Positions 6,897 through 14,253 of a stretch of 36,405 bases of DNA are shown here, one piece after another; the stretch's first letter is position 1, and the number at the start of each line of letters is the position of its first letter. Origin of the DNA: Microbacterium sp. 67-17 (GTDB taxonomy: Bacteria > Actinomycetota > Actinomycetes > Actinomycetales > Microbacteriaceae); the NCBI RefSeq assembly GCF_001898325.1, contig NZ_MKTR01000033.1, positions 1 to 36,405 of the forward strand, read 5' to 3'. Below the pieces are notes generated by a model. It was not told the DNA's origin, did not search any database, and saw nothing but the letters and a program-made list of their open reading frames with translations. A program made the position numbers and the translations under genes.

Positions 6897-6955
6897 GTTG
6901 TTCCCCGATGCGCGGTGCCGCCTAGTCTCCCAGGCGGCACCCCCGACGTTCGTCT

Positions 6956-7444
6956 CTAGTCGACAGCGTGAAGGTTCCTGAACCGCGCAACGTTCGCGGC
7001 CACCAGGCACTCATGGCAGAGACCCGGCGCGCGTGTTGTTGCGCTCCCGCACTCGTCACAGCGCCCCGAGACCGCGGCCTCGAGTGCGTCGGCAGCGGCG
7101 ATGAGTGCCAGTCCGAGATCGCGCGCGTTCTGCGACCCGAACGACATCACGAACGTCGGCCCGCCCATGCCATGGTTGCCGTGCTTGACGTAGATCGTTT
7201 CGAGATTCCACACGCCTGCATGACTTACGCCCTGCTGCATATACACCTCCTGATCGTGAATTCCCGCGCGGGAGAAGAACGAAGTGCGGTGGGAACCAAC
7301 TGGAAGTGCCTCTTCCACGGCTGTCGACCCGGGCATGATCTCTGTGGTCGCTACGCGATCGCCGGTGTGTTCCGTGCACCACTCAGGGCATGGAAGGGCA
7401 GCCCGGATAGTGGGGATATCGCGGGTAACATCAATGCTGGTCAT
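6956..7444 (-). CDS. DUF6907-like protein with C-terminal zinc ribbon (162 aa)
   Basis: The N-terminus has PCPEWCTEHTGDR (Cys19, Cys23), the hallmark of DUF6907-type actinobacterial proteins of unknown function. The middle holds a block VMSFGSQNARDLGLALIAAADAL (about 99-121) typical of the same proteins. The C-terminus adds a zinc ribbon: Cys129, Cys132, Cys143, Cys146. A ribosome site (GAGGAAA) precedes the ATG at 7444. It directly follows the integrase gene with an 87-bp gap. Family assignment is from memory of the motif. Confidence 0.6.
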   Translation of the reverse strand: MTSIDVTRDIPTIRAALPCPEWCTEHTGDRVATTEIMPGSTAVEEALPVGSHRTSFFSRAGIHDQEVYMQQGVSHAGVWNLETIYVKHGNHGMGGPTFVMSFGSQNARDLGLALIAAADALEAAVSGRCDECGSATTRAPGLCHECLVAANVARFRNLHAVD

Positions 7445-7531
7445 GATCGGTTTCCTCTTTCGTGATCCATTTGCCCTCGTCGCGCTCCACCGCGGCGGGG
7501 GCTCTTTCTTGCCCTCGGTTGAGGGAAGTCT

Positions 7532-8914
7532 CTAGGTGGCCTCCGACAGCCAGTCAATCCCGACAGTTTCGGGTCTGAATGTGTGGGTGCCGCGGCCGAC
7601 CGGGTGCATTGTGACGCGCATGAGCGTCGAGATCGCGGCACGCTTCCTCGAGAGGCTGAGCCCGGCCCATGCGGCGGCGACGTCAGCCGCTCCGATCAAG
7701 TCGCCGAGTGTGTCGACTTTGCCCGCGTCGGCCAGGTCGTGTTCCACCGTCGCGAGCCGTTCCCGGATGCGTTCGGTTGCCGCGCGCAATTGCGAGGCGG
7801 TCAACGCACCGTCTGCGAAGTCCACCGCGAGTGCGTCGAGCCGTTCTCGGAGTCCGACAGCTTCGTCTTGAAGCGCGGCAACGTCGGCGGTGTGCGACTT
7901 CGACAGCAGGTCGCGAGCGTCTGCACGCGACAGGCGCGCGACAACCACGGCGGACACGTAGTCCTCGACAGGCTCCGCGCGGCGCGAGAAGTGCCCGAGA
8001 CTGCCGCTACAGCGATACCCGCGAACACCGCGCCGCGCGTTGCCGCCCGCGTGCACGGTGGCACCGCAGATCCCGCACACGGCAATCCCGGTCAGGAGAT
8101 GGCTCGGGGAGCGGCCTGCGGTTGATCGTGCCGGGTTGGTGACGATCGCTCGGCACGCCTCCCACGTGGCTTCATCAACAATCGCCGGCCACTCGGCGGG
8201 CTCGGTCATGATCTCGCCCTTGTACCGCACCCGTCCGGCGTAGCGAGGGTTCAGCAGCACTGCCCGAACCGAGCCCGCTCGCCAGGGTGACGGCTCCCCG
8301 GCGTGCCCTGTGCGGGCCTGACGCGTTTGTCCCGTCACGAACCCTCGACGGTTCCACTCCCGCGCGACCGCGGCGAGAGAGGAGCCTGTGAGGACCTCCT
8401 GGTAGCCGTCACGGATCGCCGACGCTTCGGCGGGTCGGATCGTCTTGCCGTCTGCATCGAAACCGAAAGGTCGACGGCCACCTACCCACCGTCCGGACCG
8501 GGCGCGCTGCTCGTTCGCGCGTGTCTGCCGCTCGCCCTTGCGTCGCGCCTCGAAGCGAGCCATCGCGGTCAGCACGCTCGCCTGCATCTCACCCGACGCG
8601 GACGTGAGGTCCAACTCTCCCTCGAGCGTGGTCACCGCGATGCCTGCCGTGATCAGGGTCGTGAGATCCCGCTGTGTGCGGAGGAGCCGGTCGAGGTTCA
8701 CGGCCACCACGACGTCGAACGAGGATGCCTCAGCGAGCATCCTGCCCCACGCCGTGAGCGGTCCACGTGGCTTCGATGCGCTGGTGTCGTTGTCGAGGTA
8801 CTCGGGACCGGCTTCCCACTCGCGCGCTGCGATGAGGGACCGGCACCGGTCGAGCTGCCGCTCGATACCCTCGTCAGCCTTCACCGACTGTCTCGCGTAT
8901 ATCGCTGCCCTCAT
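7532..8914 (-). CDS. int: Large serine recombinase, element integrase (460 aa)
   Basis: Catalyses site-specific integration and excision between attP and attB through a 5'-phosphoserine intermediate. Seen: N-terminal resolvase domain starting MRAAIYARQS with catalytic Ser10 and Arg8; NLDRLLR (73-79) and the MARFEARRKGER segment (118-129) of the catalytic domain; recombinase domain about 144-250 (GRRPFGF, LNPRYAGRVRYKG); a zinc ribbon with Cys280, Cys283, Cys302 and probably His308; and a coiled-coil-like region at about 330-390 as in proteins with directionality control. Length is normal. ATG at 8914 is chosen because the catalytic domain starts there; upstream frame enters yifB and dprA. Its 5' end is 30 bp from attR. 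Confidence 0.93.
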   Translation of the reverse strand: MRAAIYARQSVKADEGIERQLDRCRSLIAAREWEAGPEYLDNDTSASKPRGPLTAWGRMLAEASSFDVVVAVNLDRLLRTQRDLTTLITAGIAVTTLEGELDLTSASGEMQASVLTAMARFEARRKGERQTRANEQRARSGRWVGGRRPFGFDADGKTIRPAEASAIRDGYQEVLTGSSLAAVAREWNRRGFVTGQTRQARTGHAGEPSPWRAGSVRAVLLNPRYAGRVRYKGEIMTEPAEWPAIVDEATWEACRAIVTNPARSTAGRSPSHLLTGIAVCGICGATVHAGGNARRGVRGYRCSGSLGHFSRRAEPVEDYVSAVVVARLSRADARDLLSKSHTADVAALQDEAVGLRERLDALAVDFADGALTASQLRAATERIRERLATVEHDLADAGKVDTLGDLIGAADVAAAWAGLSLSRKRAAISTLMRVTMHPVGRGTHTFRPETVGIDWLSEAT

Positions 8915-8919
8915 AAGAC

Positions 8920-8966
8920 AAAGGGTAAAACACAATGCACCTGGTGGCGTGGACGCTCGCCGATCT
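8920..8966. other. attR: attR: right junction of the element within yifB
   Basis: Element sequence (with AAAA at 8927-8930) ends at GGT 8943-8945, after which yifB coding sequence resumes in frame (GTG GCG TGG ACG). The integrase start codon is at 8914. The promoter of the integrase may reach into this junction, because its -10-like box is at 8922-8927. Confidence 0.75.
8922..8927 (-). promoter_or_regulatory. -10-like box (TACCCT) for the integrase gene, next to attR
   Basis: TACCCT on the minus strand, seven bases, then the integrase ATG. The -35 position falls on the attachment core. In the excised circle, sequence from the left end would supply TTGCGG at 18-bp spacing. In the integrated state yifB sequence takes its place. 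Inferred. Confidence 0.35.
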
Positions 8967-9039
8967 CGAGGGGGAACGGATGCCGACACCCGACCACATC
9001 GGGCGCGCTCTCTTCTTGAAGAGAGGAACCGTGGCGTGA
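8944..9039 (+). pseudogene. yifB: Detached 3' end of yifB (31 residues)
   Basis: From the attR core the frame reads VAWTLADLEGERMPTPDHI and ends GRALFLKRGTVA before the TGA at 9037-9039. This is the conserved C-terminal end of YifB proteins and continues exactly from the codon at 817. It has no start of its own. Its stop overlaps the GTG start of dprA (GTGA), the original operon arrangement, so the integration separates dprA from the 5' part of its operon. Confidence 0.9.
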
Positions 9040-10205
9040 TTGATCCGCAGCGTGCCCGCGACGAGCTCGGCCCGCTCGTGACGGGCGCACTCTCCGACGA
9101 CGACATCCTCGATCGATACGCCCGCGTGGTCTGGAACAGTCTGACCGAGCCGGGTGACGCGGCAGCGGGGATTCTGACAGGGTCGCTGGGGGCTTTCGAG
9201 GCGCTCGGGCGGGTGCGGCGCGGGGACATCAGCGACAGCATCCTTGAGCCTGGCGAAGCGCGCGCGGCGATGCAGCGATGGGAACCGAGGATGCGGCCCG
9301 GGACGGTGTCCGGCGTCGTGCGCACAGCGCGTGTCGCCCGGCTCCGGCTGGTGACACCAGCTGATGAGGCGTGGCCGGATGCCGTCGATGATTTGGGAGT
9401 TCACGCGCCGCTGGCGCTGTGGGTTCGCGGCGACCCACGATCCATCGCGGCGGCGTGCGCTGGTGTAGCGATTGTCGGAGCGCGTGCTGCCACGTCCTAT
9501 GGCGAGCACGTCGCGGGGGAGCTGGCCGCAGAGCTGACTGCCGTGGGGATCCCCATCGTCTCGGGTGCGGCCTTCGGGATCGACGCCGCAGCCCACCGCG
9601 CGACCCTCGCCGGGGGCGGCCGTACGATCGCCCTCATGGCAGGGGGCCTGGAGCGGGCCTATCCGCAGGCCCACACCGACCTCGTCGAGCGCATTGCCGC
9701 GACGGGAGCTGTCGTCGGGGAGGTTGCGCCGGGCTCTGCTCCCACGAAGTGGAGGTTCCTCCAGCGAAACCGGCTTATCGCAGCCCTGTCGGCCGCGACA
9801 GTCGTGGTCGAGGCCGGGTGGCGCAGCGGATCGTTGAACACTGCGCATCACGCGAGCGCCCTGGGTCGCCCCGTCGGAGCAGTGCCGGGACCCGTCACGA
9901 GTGCCGCTTCGGCGGGCTGCCACCGGCTGCTTCGCGAGCTCCAAGCGACCTGCGTCACCACCGCTGCCGAGGTTCGTGAGCTGATCGGCTGGGGCGAGCT
10001 CATCGGTGCCGGCGACGGCGAATCCGCGATGCGCACCACCGACGCAACGCGCGTCCGCGACGCTCTCAGTGCACGGGTGGCGAGGACCTCTCAGGAAATC
10101 GCGCGGCGCAGCGGCCTGGGTATCGCCGATGTGCAGTCCCACCTGGGAATCCTCCACCTGAGTGGCGCGGTGACGGCTGACGCGGGAGGCTGGCGTCTGG
10201 CGTGA
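9036..10205 (+). CDS. dprA: DNA-processing protein DprA (389 aa)
   Basis: DprA binds incoming single-stranded DNA during transformation and loads RecA; in non-competent species its role is unclear. Seen: N-terminal helical region, then the Rossmann-like DprA core about 103-318 with VAIVGARAATSYGE (144-157), SGAAFGIDAAAHR (176-188), FLQRNRLIAALS (241-252), AGWRSGSLNTA (260-270) and GPVTSAASAGCHRLL; and a C-terminal winged-helix domain about 338-389. GTG at 9036 overlaps the yifB stop by four bases and is followed by the usual N-terminal sequence; the longer upstream frame runs through the element and is not real. Normal transcription from a yifB promoter would be cut by the element, so expression may depend on promoters inside the inserted DNA or be reduced. 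Confidence 0.93.
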   Translation: MIDPQRARDELGPLVTGALSDDDILDRYARVVWNSLTEPGDAAAGILTGSLGAFEALGRVRRGDISDSILEPGEARAAMQRWEPRMRPGTVSGVVRTARVARLRLVTPADEAWPDAVDDLGVHAPLALWVRGDPRSIAAACAGVAIVGARAATSYGEHVAGELAAELTAVGIPIVSGAAFGIDAAAHRATLAGGGRTIALMAGGLERAYPQAHTDLVERIAATGAVVGEVAPGSAPTKWRFLQRNRLIAALSAATVVVEAGWRSGSLNTAHHASALGRPVGAVPGPVTSAASAGCHRLLRELQATCVTTAAEVRELIGWGELIGAGDGESAMRTTDATRVRDALSARVARTSQEIARRSGLGIADVQSHLGILHLSGAVTADAGGWRLA

Positions 10206-10234
10206 GAGGCTCGGGGCGAGGAGGTCAGGCGCAG

Positions 10235-10762
10235 ATGACACAGGAGACAGGCAACCGGTGGCGTCCGGTGATTGCCGCGCTCGCGAATCCCGACGTCCGC
10301 GTCGCGTTCGGTTTGTTGCTCGGGGGAGGAGACCTCACCGGCTATCTCGACGCGAAGTCGCCGTCCCGGCGCGCGCACATCGTGCGGGTGTTGACCGCCT
10401 CGGGCGCGGTCCGCGCTGAAGGGGGCGTGCTGGCGCTTGAACCGACGGTGTTCGCCGACATCCTTGCCGATGTGTCGCGACGAAAAGCGACGGGCATCGG
10501 AAGGTTCCTTGTCAACGGGCGCATCACGCAGTACCCGGCGTCGCTCCGCGAGCGCGATGATCTGTTGCGATGGGTTGCCGAGCGCGTGCTCGAGCACGGT
10601 GAGACCGTCTCGGAACCCGTTCTCACCGGCCGGCTCCGTGTTCTCGCCGATGACACTGCTCTCTTGCGGCGGTACCTGGTCGATGCTGGCTTCGTTGACC
10701 GGAGCCGGGATGGGGCGGCGTACACGCTCAATGAGAAAGGCGCGCAGTCTCTGTCCGCCTGA
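10235..10762 (+). CDS. DUF2087-domain protein (175 aa)
   Basis: The C-terminal half ([20 protein letters not shown], about 98-117, then [22 protein letters not shown]) matches DUF2087, a small domain often found in MarR/ArsR-like regulators and in stand-alone proteins in actinobacteria. The N-terminal ~85 residues resemble a winged helix ([31 protein letters not shown]). DNA binding is likely but unproven. ATG at 10235 is chosen because AGGAGG lies 9-10 bases upstream; an in-frame GTG at 10202 overlaps the dprA stop and is less likely. Probably cotranscribed with dprA. Confidence 0.7.
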   Translation: MTQETGNRWRPVIAALANPDVRVAFGLLLGGGDLTGYLDAKSPSRRAHIVRVLTASGAVRAEGGVLALEPTVFADILADVSRRKATGIGRFLVNGRITQYPASLRERDDLLRWVAERVLEHGETVSEPVLTGRLRVLADDTALLRRYLVDAGFVDRSRDGAAYTLNEKGAQSLSA

Positions 10763-10838
10763 GCAGGCGACAGCGGGTCCTCGCGCCACACCGCACCGTG
10801 CCGCGGTTCCGCGCGGTCAGCTGAGGCATCCTGTCTGC

Positions 10839-11738
10839 ATGGACATCTCCGAGGCGGCAGAGCACTACCTGCGCTATGTCGGCGACGTTCGCCGGCTGTC
10901 TCCTGCAACGGTGCGGGCGTACCGGTCGGATCTCGCCGACCTGGCCGACGCGACCGGACCTACCCAGATCGGGGATGTGGACCTTGAGATGCTGCGGAAC
11001 TGGATGTGGCGTGCGAGTGAGCGCGGCGAGGCTCGGTCCACCCTCGCACGGCGCGCAGCCGCGGTGCGCACCTTCTTCGCGTGGGCGCTGAATGCGAACC
11101 TCATCGACAGGGATCCGGCGGTGCGCCTCGTTGCCCCCAAGCGCGGGCGCACCCTCCCGAAGGTTGCCTCCGCCGACGGGCTCGCGCAGCTGCTCGATGA
11201 GCTCGGGCAGTCAGCGGGCGCTGGGGGCGACGCGGTTGAACTGCGTGATCACGCCATGCTCGAGCTGCTGTACGGGGCGGCGCTGCGCGTCTCGGAGCTG
11301 TGTGCTCTGGATCTGACGGATCTCGATAGAGAGCGTCAGACCGCGCGCGTCTGGGGCAAGGGATCGAAAGAGCGGGTGGTGCCGTACGGGGGTGCCGCAG
11401 CGCGCGCGCTGGAGGCCTACCTCGTGCGAGGCCGTCCGGCTCTTGCCGTGACCGGAACCGCGCACCGCGCGCTCTTCCTCGGAGTTCGCGGTGCGCGCAT
11501 CGGCTCGCGTTCCGTCTATGACGTGGTTGCCCGCCGCGTCGGCGTGCTGAGCGGTGGGAACATCGGTCCGCACGCTCTGCGACACTCGGGTGCTACTCAT
11601 CTGCTGGATGGTGGTGCCGACCTGCGTTCGGTGCAGGAGATGCTTGGCCACGCGAGTCTCGGCACGACCCAGATCTACACTCATGTATCGAGCGAGCGAC
11701 TGACGGCGAGCTACCGCCTCGCGCACCCACGGGCGTAG
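10839..11738 (+). CDS. xerC: Tyrosine recombinase XerC (299 aa)
   Basis: Resolves chromosome dimers at dif, usually with XerD. Seen: N-terminal SAM-like core-binding domain (about 1-95; [20 protein letters not shown]) and catalytic domain with Arg150 (AALRVSEL), Lys174 ([10 protein letters not shown]), His245 and Arg248 ([12 protein letters not shown]), His271 ([12 protein letters not shown]) and nucleophile Tyr280. The complete set of active-site residues indicates a working enzyme. ATG at 10839 fits the family N-terminus; upstream frame is not conserved. The place between dprA and rpsB is the standard one in Microbacteriaceae, which argues for the housekeeping XerC rather than a mobile-element integrase. 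Confidence 0.93.
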   Translation: MDISEAAEHYLRYVGDVRRLSPATVRAYRSDLADLADATGPTQIGDVDLEMLRNWMWRASERGEARSTLARRAAAVRTFFAWALNANLIDRDPAVRLVAPKRGRTLPKVASADGLAQLLDELGQSAGAGGDAVELRDHAMLELLYGAALRVSELCALDLTDLDRERQTARVWGKGSKERVVPYGGAAARALEAYLVRGRPALAVTGTAHRALFLGVRGARIGSRSVYDVVARRVGVLSGGNIGPHALRHSGATHLLDGGADLRSVQEMLGHASLGTTQIYTHVSSERLTASYRLAHPRA

Positions 11739-11786
11739 ACGGCAGAGCACCGCCCACGACGTCTCGGACGATCAGCGCTTCCCGCG

Positions 11787-11792
11787 TAGGGT
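11787..11792 (+). promoter_or_regulatory. -10 box (TAGGGT) of the DUF3060-like lipoprotein gene, leaderless geometry
   Basis: TAGGGT, six bases, then ATG at 11799. No ribosome site lies in between, so the transcript probably starts at the start codon. Confidence 0.5.
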
Positions 11793-11798
11793 TATTGC

Positions 11799-12374
11799 AT
11801 GCATGCTCCGCGCCGCACGCTCGGTGTCGCCCTGGCCCTCGCGACGACACTCGCGCTCGCCGGATGCATCGCCATCCCGGGACCCCGCGCCACCGTCGTT
11901 CCGACGCGTGGAGCCGTGACCCCGGTTCCCTCGCCCTCCTGGGAAACGCACGTCCCGACGCCGGCGCCGACAGCCACGGTCTCCCCGACATCGGCGCCTG
12001 ATGCGCTCTGTGTGAACGGGCGAGCCATCCTCGCCGGCAACGATGTCGTGTTCTCGCTGACGGCCGACTGCGCTGAGGTGACGATCGCCGGCAACCGGAT
12101 CGTTGTGCAGATGGGCGGGTCAGCGGACACCGTCTTGCTCCAGGGAAGCAACAACGATGTCACGATCGGCACCATGGGCGATGTGCGCATCGAGGGAAAC
12201 GACAACAGCTTCGTCAGCGGCCCGATCGGCTCGCTGCAGATCGCTGGTGACCGCATGCGGATCGACGCTGACGGTGCGATCGGCGACATCACCGTCAACG
12301 GCAACGACAACACGTTCAGCGCATCCGGATACGGCACGATTCAAGACAACGGCGGCCGAAATGTCTTCGGCTGA
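11799..12374 (+). CDS. DUF3060-like lipoprotein (191 aa)
   Basis: Signal peptide with lipobox LAGC (Cys23) after a short basic start and a hydrophobic core (LGVALALATTLALAGC), so it should be membrane-anchored outside the cell. A Pro/Thr/Ser-rich linker (about 35-67) follows. The C-terminal part (about 75-191) is a series of short beta-type repeats with the pattern GNxxxV/I and NNDVTIG, GNDNSFVSG, GNDNTFSASG, as in DUF3060 proteins, probably a small beta-helix. Function unknown. The start is supported by a TAGGGT box six bases upstream. A frame-shifted ATG at 11803 is not used. Confidence 0.75.
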   Translation: MHAPRRTLGVALALATTLALAGCIAIPGPRATVVPTRGAVTPVPSPSWETHVPTPAPTATVSPTSAPDALCVNGRAILAGNDVVFSLTADCAEVTIAGNRIVVQMGGSADTVLLQGSNNDVTIGTMGDVRIEGNDNSFVSGPIGSLQIAGDRMRIDADGAIGDITVNGNDNTFSASGYGTIQDNGGRNVFG

Positions 12375-12395
12375 TCAGGTCGCCCGAGGCTGATC
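12373..12395. terminator. Possible hairpin between convergent lipoprotein and M23 genes
   Basis: GATCAG (12373-12378) can pair with CTGATC (12390-12395) in the 30-bp gap between two converging stops. No T-run; weak evidence for a shared terminator. Confidence 0.25.
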
Positions 12396-12404
12396 TGATC
12401 GCGG

Positions 12405-12971
12405 CTAGCCACAGCACGGGAGCAGAACAGCTCGGGGCACGCCGCCCAGCAGCACCAGTGGGTTGATGTATTCGCCCTGCCAGCGCACACCGAAGTGCAC
12501 TGCTCCGACGGGCGTGTGGCCGCCCTCGCTCACGACACCGACCTCGTCACCTCGCGCGACCCTGTCGCCCCTCGAGAGGGGAGAGGTTACGGGCTCCAGC
12601 GTCGTCACGAGCCCGTTACCGTGGTCGATCGTGATCAGATCCCGATCGACCACGCGGCCGCTGAACTGCACGACGCCCGCCGCGGGCGAACGGACGGTCC
12701 GGATGCCGAAGAGAGCCAGATCGACGCCACGGTGCCCCGGCCCGTAGCGATGGGCCGGTGCGACGTAGACAGTCAGAATGCGGAACCCCGACACCGGCCA
12801 GATCCAGTGATCCGCCATCTGCGCGGGGTCCGCCGATCGCAGCGTGTGTGTACCTGATCCGAACACGGGAGGCGCCGCGGACGCGGGTGAGGATGCTGCC
12901 AGTCCAGCGGCAGAAGCGAGCGCAAGGACAGCGGTCAGGACGCGCCGAGAGTGTGCCATGCGATTCAGCAT
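12405..12971 (-). CDS. Secreted M23 (LytM-type) peptidase-like protein with degenerate active site (188 aa)
   Basis: LytM-type M23 enzymes cut peptide cross-bridges of the cell wall. A signal peptide is clear (SRRVLTAVLALASAAGLAASS, ending ASAAP). The LytM core shows the zinc motif GHRGVDLA (His80, Asp84), IDHGNGLVTTLEP (His117) and AVHFGVRW (His159 as third ligand). The first His of the HxH motif is Ala157 here, and the usual YxHL after HGNG is TTLE. Zinc ligands are thus kept but catalytic histidines are missing, so it may be a non-catalytic regulator of wall enzymes. Start at 12971 is uncertain; ATG at 12959 is equally possible. Placed between xerC and rpsB, divergent from rpsB. Confidence 0.8.
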   Translation of the reverse strand: MLNRMAHSRRVLTAVLALASAAGLAASSPASAAPPVFGSGTHTLRSADPAQMADHWIWPVSGFRILTVYVAPAHRYGPGHRGVDLALFGIRTVRSPAAGVVQFSGRVVDRDLITIDHGNGLVTTLEPVTSPLSRGDRVARGDEVGVVSEGGHTPVGAVHFGVRWQGEYINPLVLLGGVPRAVLLPCCG

Positions 12972-13287
12972 CCGCTCGGTGCCCGGGTTCCCCGGCTGAT
13001 CGTGCCAGTCCGGGGAAAGAAGCCGGCCTTGGCAGGTCTGGGGAGGAGATCGCCAGTCGCGGCATTGCACCTCTCGCGGCCGCCGCCGCTGGTACACTGG
13101 GAGGGCATCCCGATCTCGGGGTGACTTCGCGTGCCCAGGGCCTGGCTATCAGTCAGGTGGCACGACTTCCATCGGTCTGCGCTCGCCAGAGCACAGCGGA
13201 AGCGTGTCGGGCGCCAGGATCGTCGGTCGCCGACCGGCGAGATCAACCGTAAGAGACGCGAGAGTGCGTCAGCAAAGGAGGACGGCC
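12972..13287. promoter_or_regulatory. Intergenic region between the M23 gene and rpsB, with rpsB promoter and long leader
   Basis: This 316-bp stretch has no convincing gene. TACACT at 13093-13098 is a good -10 for the rpsB-tsf transcript; TTGCAC at 13065-13070 is 22 bp upstream, too far for a standard -35. From there the rpsB leader would be about 180 nt and can fold: TCGCC-GACC-GGCGA near 13230-13245, for example. S2 is known to repress its own operon through the leader in enterobacteria; whether this leader does so is open. The rpsB ribosome site AAAGGAGG ends the region. Confidence 0.45.
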
Positions 13288-14172
13288 ATGGCCGTCGTTA
13301 CGATTCGCCAGCTGCTCGACAGCGGCGTGCACTTCGGACACCAGACCCGCCGGTGGAACCCGAAAGTCAAGCGCTTCATCCTCACCGAGCGCAGCGGCAT
13401 CCACATCATTGACCTGCAGCAGTCGCTGACCTACATCGACAAGGCCTACGAGTTCGTCAAGGAGACCGTCGCCCACGGCGGAACGATCCTGTTCGTTGGC
13501 ACCAAGAAGCAGGCGCAGGAAGTCATCGCCGAGCAGGCGACCCGCGTCGGCCAGCCCTACGTCAACCAGCGCTGGCTCGGTGGTCTCCTCACCAACTTCG
13601 TCACCGTCTCCAAGCGCCTTCAGCGCATGAAGGAACTCGAGGAGCTCGACTACGAAGACCCGGCAGCGAGCGGCTTCACCAAGAAGGAACTGCTGATCAA
13701 GAAGCGCGAGCTCGACAAGCTTCACAAGTCGCTCGGTGGTATCCGCAACCTGCAGAAGACCCCCTCGGCGATCTGGGTCGTCGACGCCAAGCGTGAGCAC
13801 CTCGCGATCGACGAGGCCAAGAAGCTCGGCATCCCCGTGATCGGCATCCTCGACACCAACGCCGATCCCGACGAGTTCCAGTACCCGATTCCTGGCAACG
13901 ACGACGCGATCCGCTCGGTGGGCCTGCTCACGCGCATTATCGCGGATGCCGCCGCTGACGGTCTCATCCAGCGCCACCAGCCGGCAGGCGAGGCCGAGGT
14001 TGCTGAGCCGCTCGCCGAGTGGGAGCGGGAGCTTCTCGAGCAGGGCGCACCGATCGTGACCGACGTCGCTGAGGTCGAAACCATTGCGACCGAGTCCGAG
14101 GCCGACGCTGCCGGCGCGGCTGCGCACGAGGCCGTTGCCGGTGACGCGGACGCTGCCGCCGAGGCCAAGTAA
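13288..14172 (+). CDS. rpsB: 30S ribosomal protein S2 (294 aa)
   Basis: Structural protein of the small ribosomal subunit, bridging the body and head near the mRNA exit. Starts [20 protein letters not shown] after a strong AAAGGAGG site; a longer upstream frame exists but lacks family sequence. The S2 core covers about 1-230 with typical blocks [35 protein letters not shown] and [14 protein letters not shown]. The last ~65 residues are an Ala/Glu-rich acidic tail as common in actinobacterial S2. First gene of the rpsB-tsf unit. Confidence 0.98.
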   Translation: MAVVTIRQLLDSGVHFGHQTRRWNPKVKRFILTERSGIHIIDLQQSLTYIDKAYEFVKETVAHGGTILFVGTKKQAQEVIAEQATRVGQPYVNQRWLGGLLTNFVTVSKRLQRMKELEELDYEDPAASGFTKKELLIKKRELDKLHKSLGGIRNLQKTPSAIWVVDAKREHLAIDEAKKLGIPVIGILDTNADPDEFQYPIPGNDDAIRSVGLLTRIIADAAADGLIQRHQPAGEAEVAEPLAEWERELLEQGAPIVTDVAEVETIATESEADAAGAAAHEAVAGDADAAAEAK

Positions 14173-14253
14173 GCCGATCGACATCGCTCCGGTGGCGCCA
14201 ATGCGCCGCCGGAGCATCCACGAGAACTCACCACGAACAAGGAGCCACCACCC

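Larger units (their letters stand above)
817..8945 (-). mobile_element. About 8.1-kb serine-integrase element in yifB (prophage remnant or capsid-bearing phage satellite)
   Basis: The two yifB pieces share GGT at 816-818 and 8943-8945. Recombining there gives a continuous frame reading GYDRV-LRV-AWTLADLEG through to the TGA at 9039, which is what intact YifB proteins look like. The integrase lies 30 bp from the right junction, as usual for large serine recombinases. All recognised genes are on the minus strand: integrase, Zn protein, small phage-type proteins, winged-helix-like protein, WhiB, two small ORFs, major capsid, tape measure, zinc ribbon. No terminase, portal, maturation protease, connector, tail-tip or lysis gene is visible. 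The crossover dinucleotide is probably GT (817-818 and 8944-8945). Confidence 0.87.

Noticed and set aside
8445..9035. Long upstream extension of the dprA reading frame
   Set aside because: It runs antisense through the integrase gene and across attR; family sequence begins only at the GTG at 9036, which overlaps the yifB stop.
8915..9325. Upstream extension of the integrase frame beyond 8914
   Set aside because: It crosses attR into yifB and dprA antisense; serine integrases start with the catalytic-domain sequence seen at 8914.
10437..10838. N-terminal extension of XerC
   Set aside because: Overlaps the DUF2087 gene in another frame and lacks recombinase homology.
13065..13070. TTGCAC as -35 of the rpsB promoter
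   Set aside because: The 22-bp spacing to TACACT is too long for a standard promoter.
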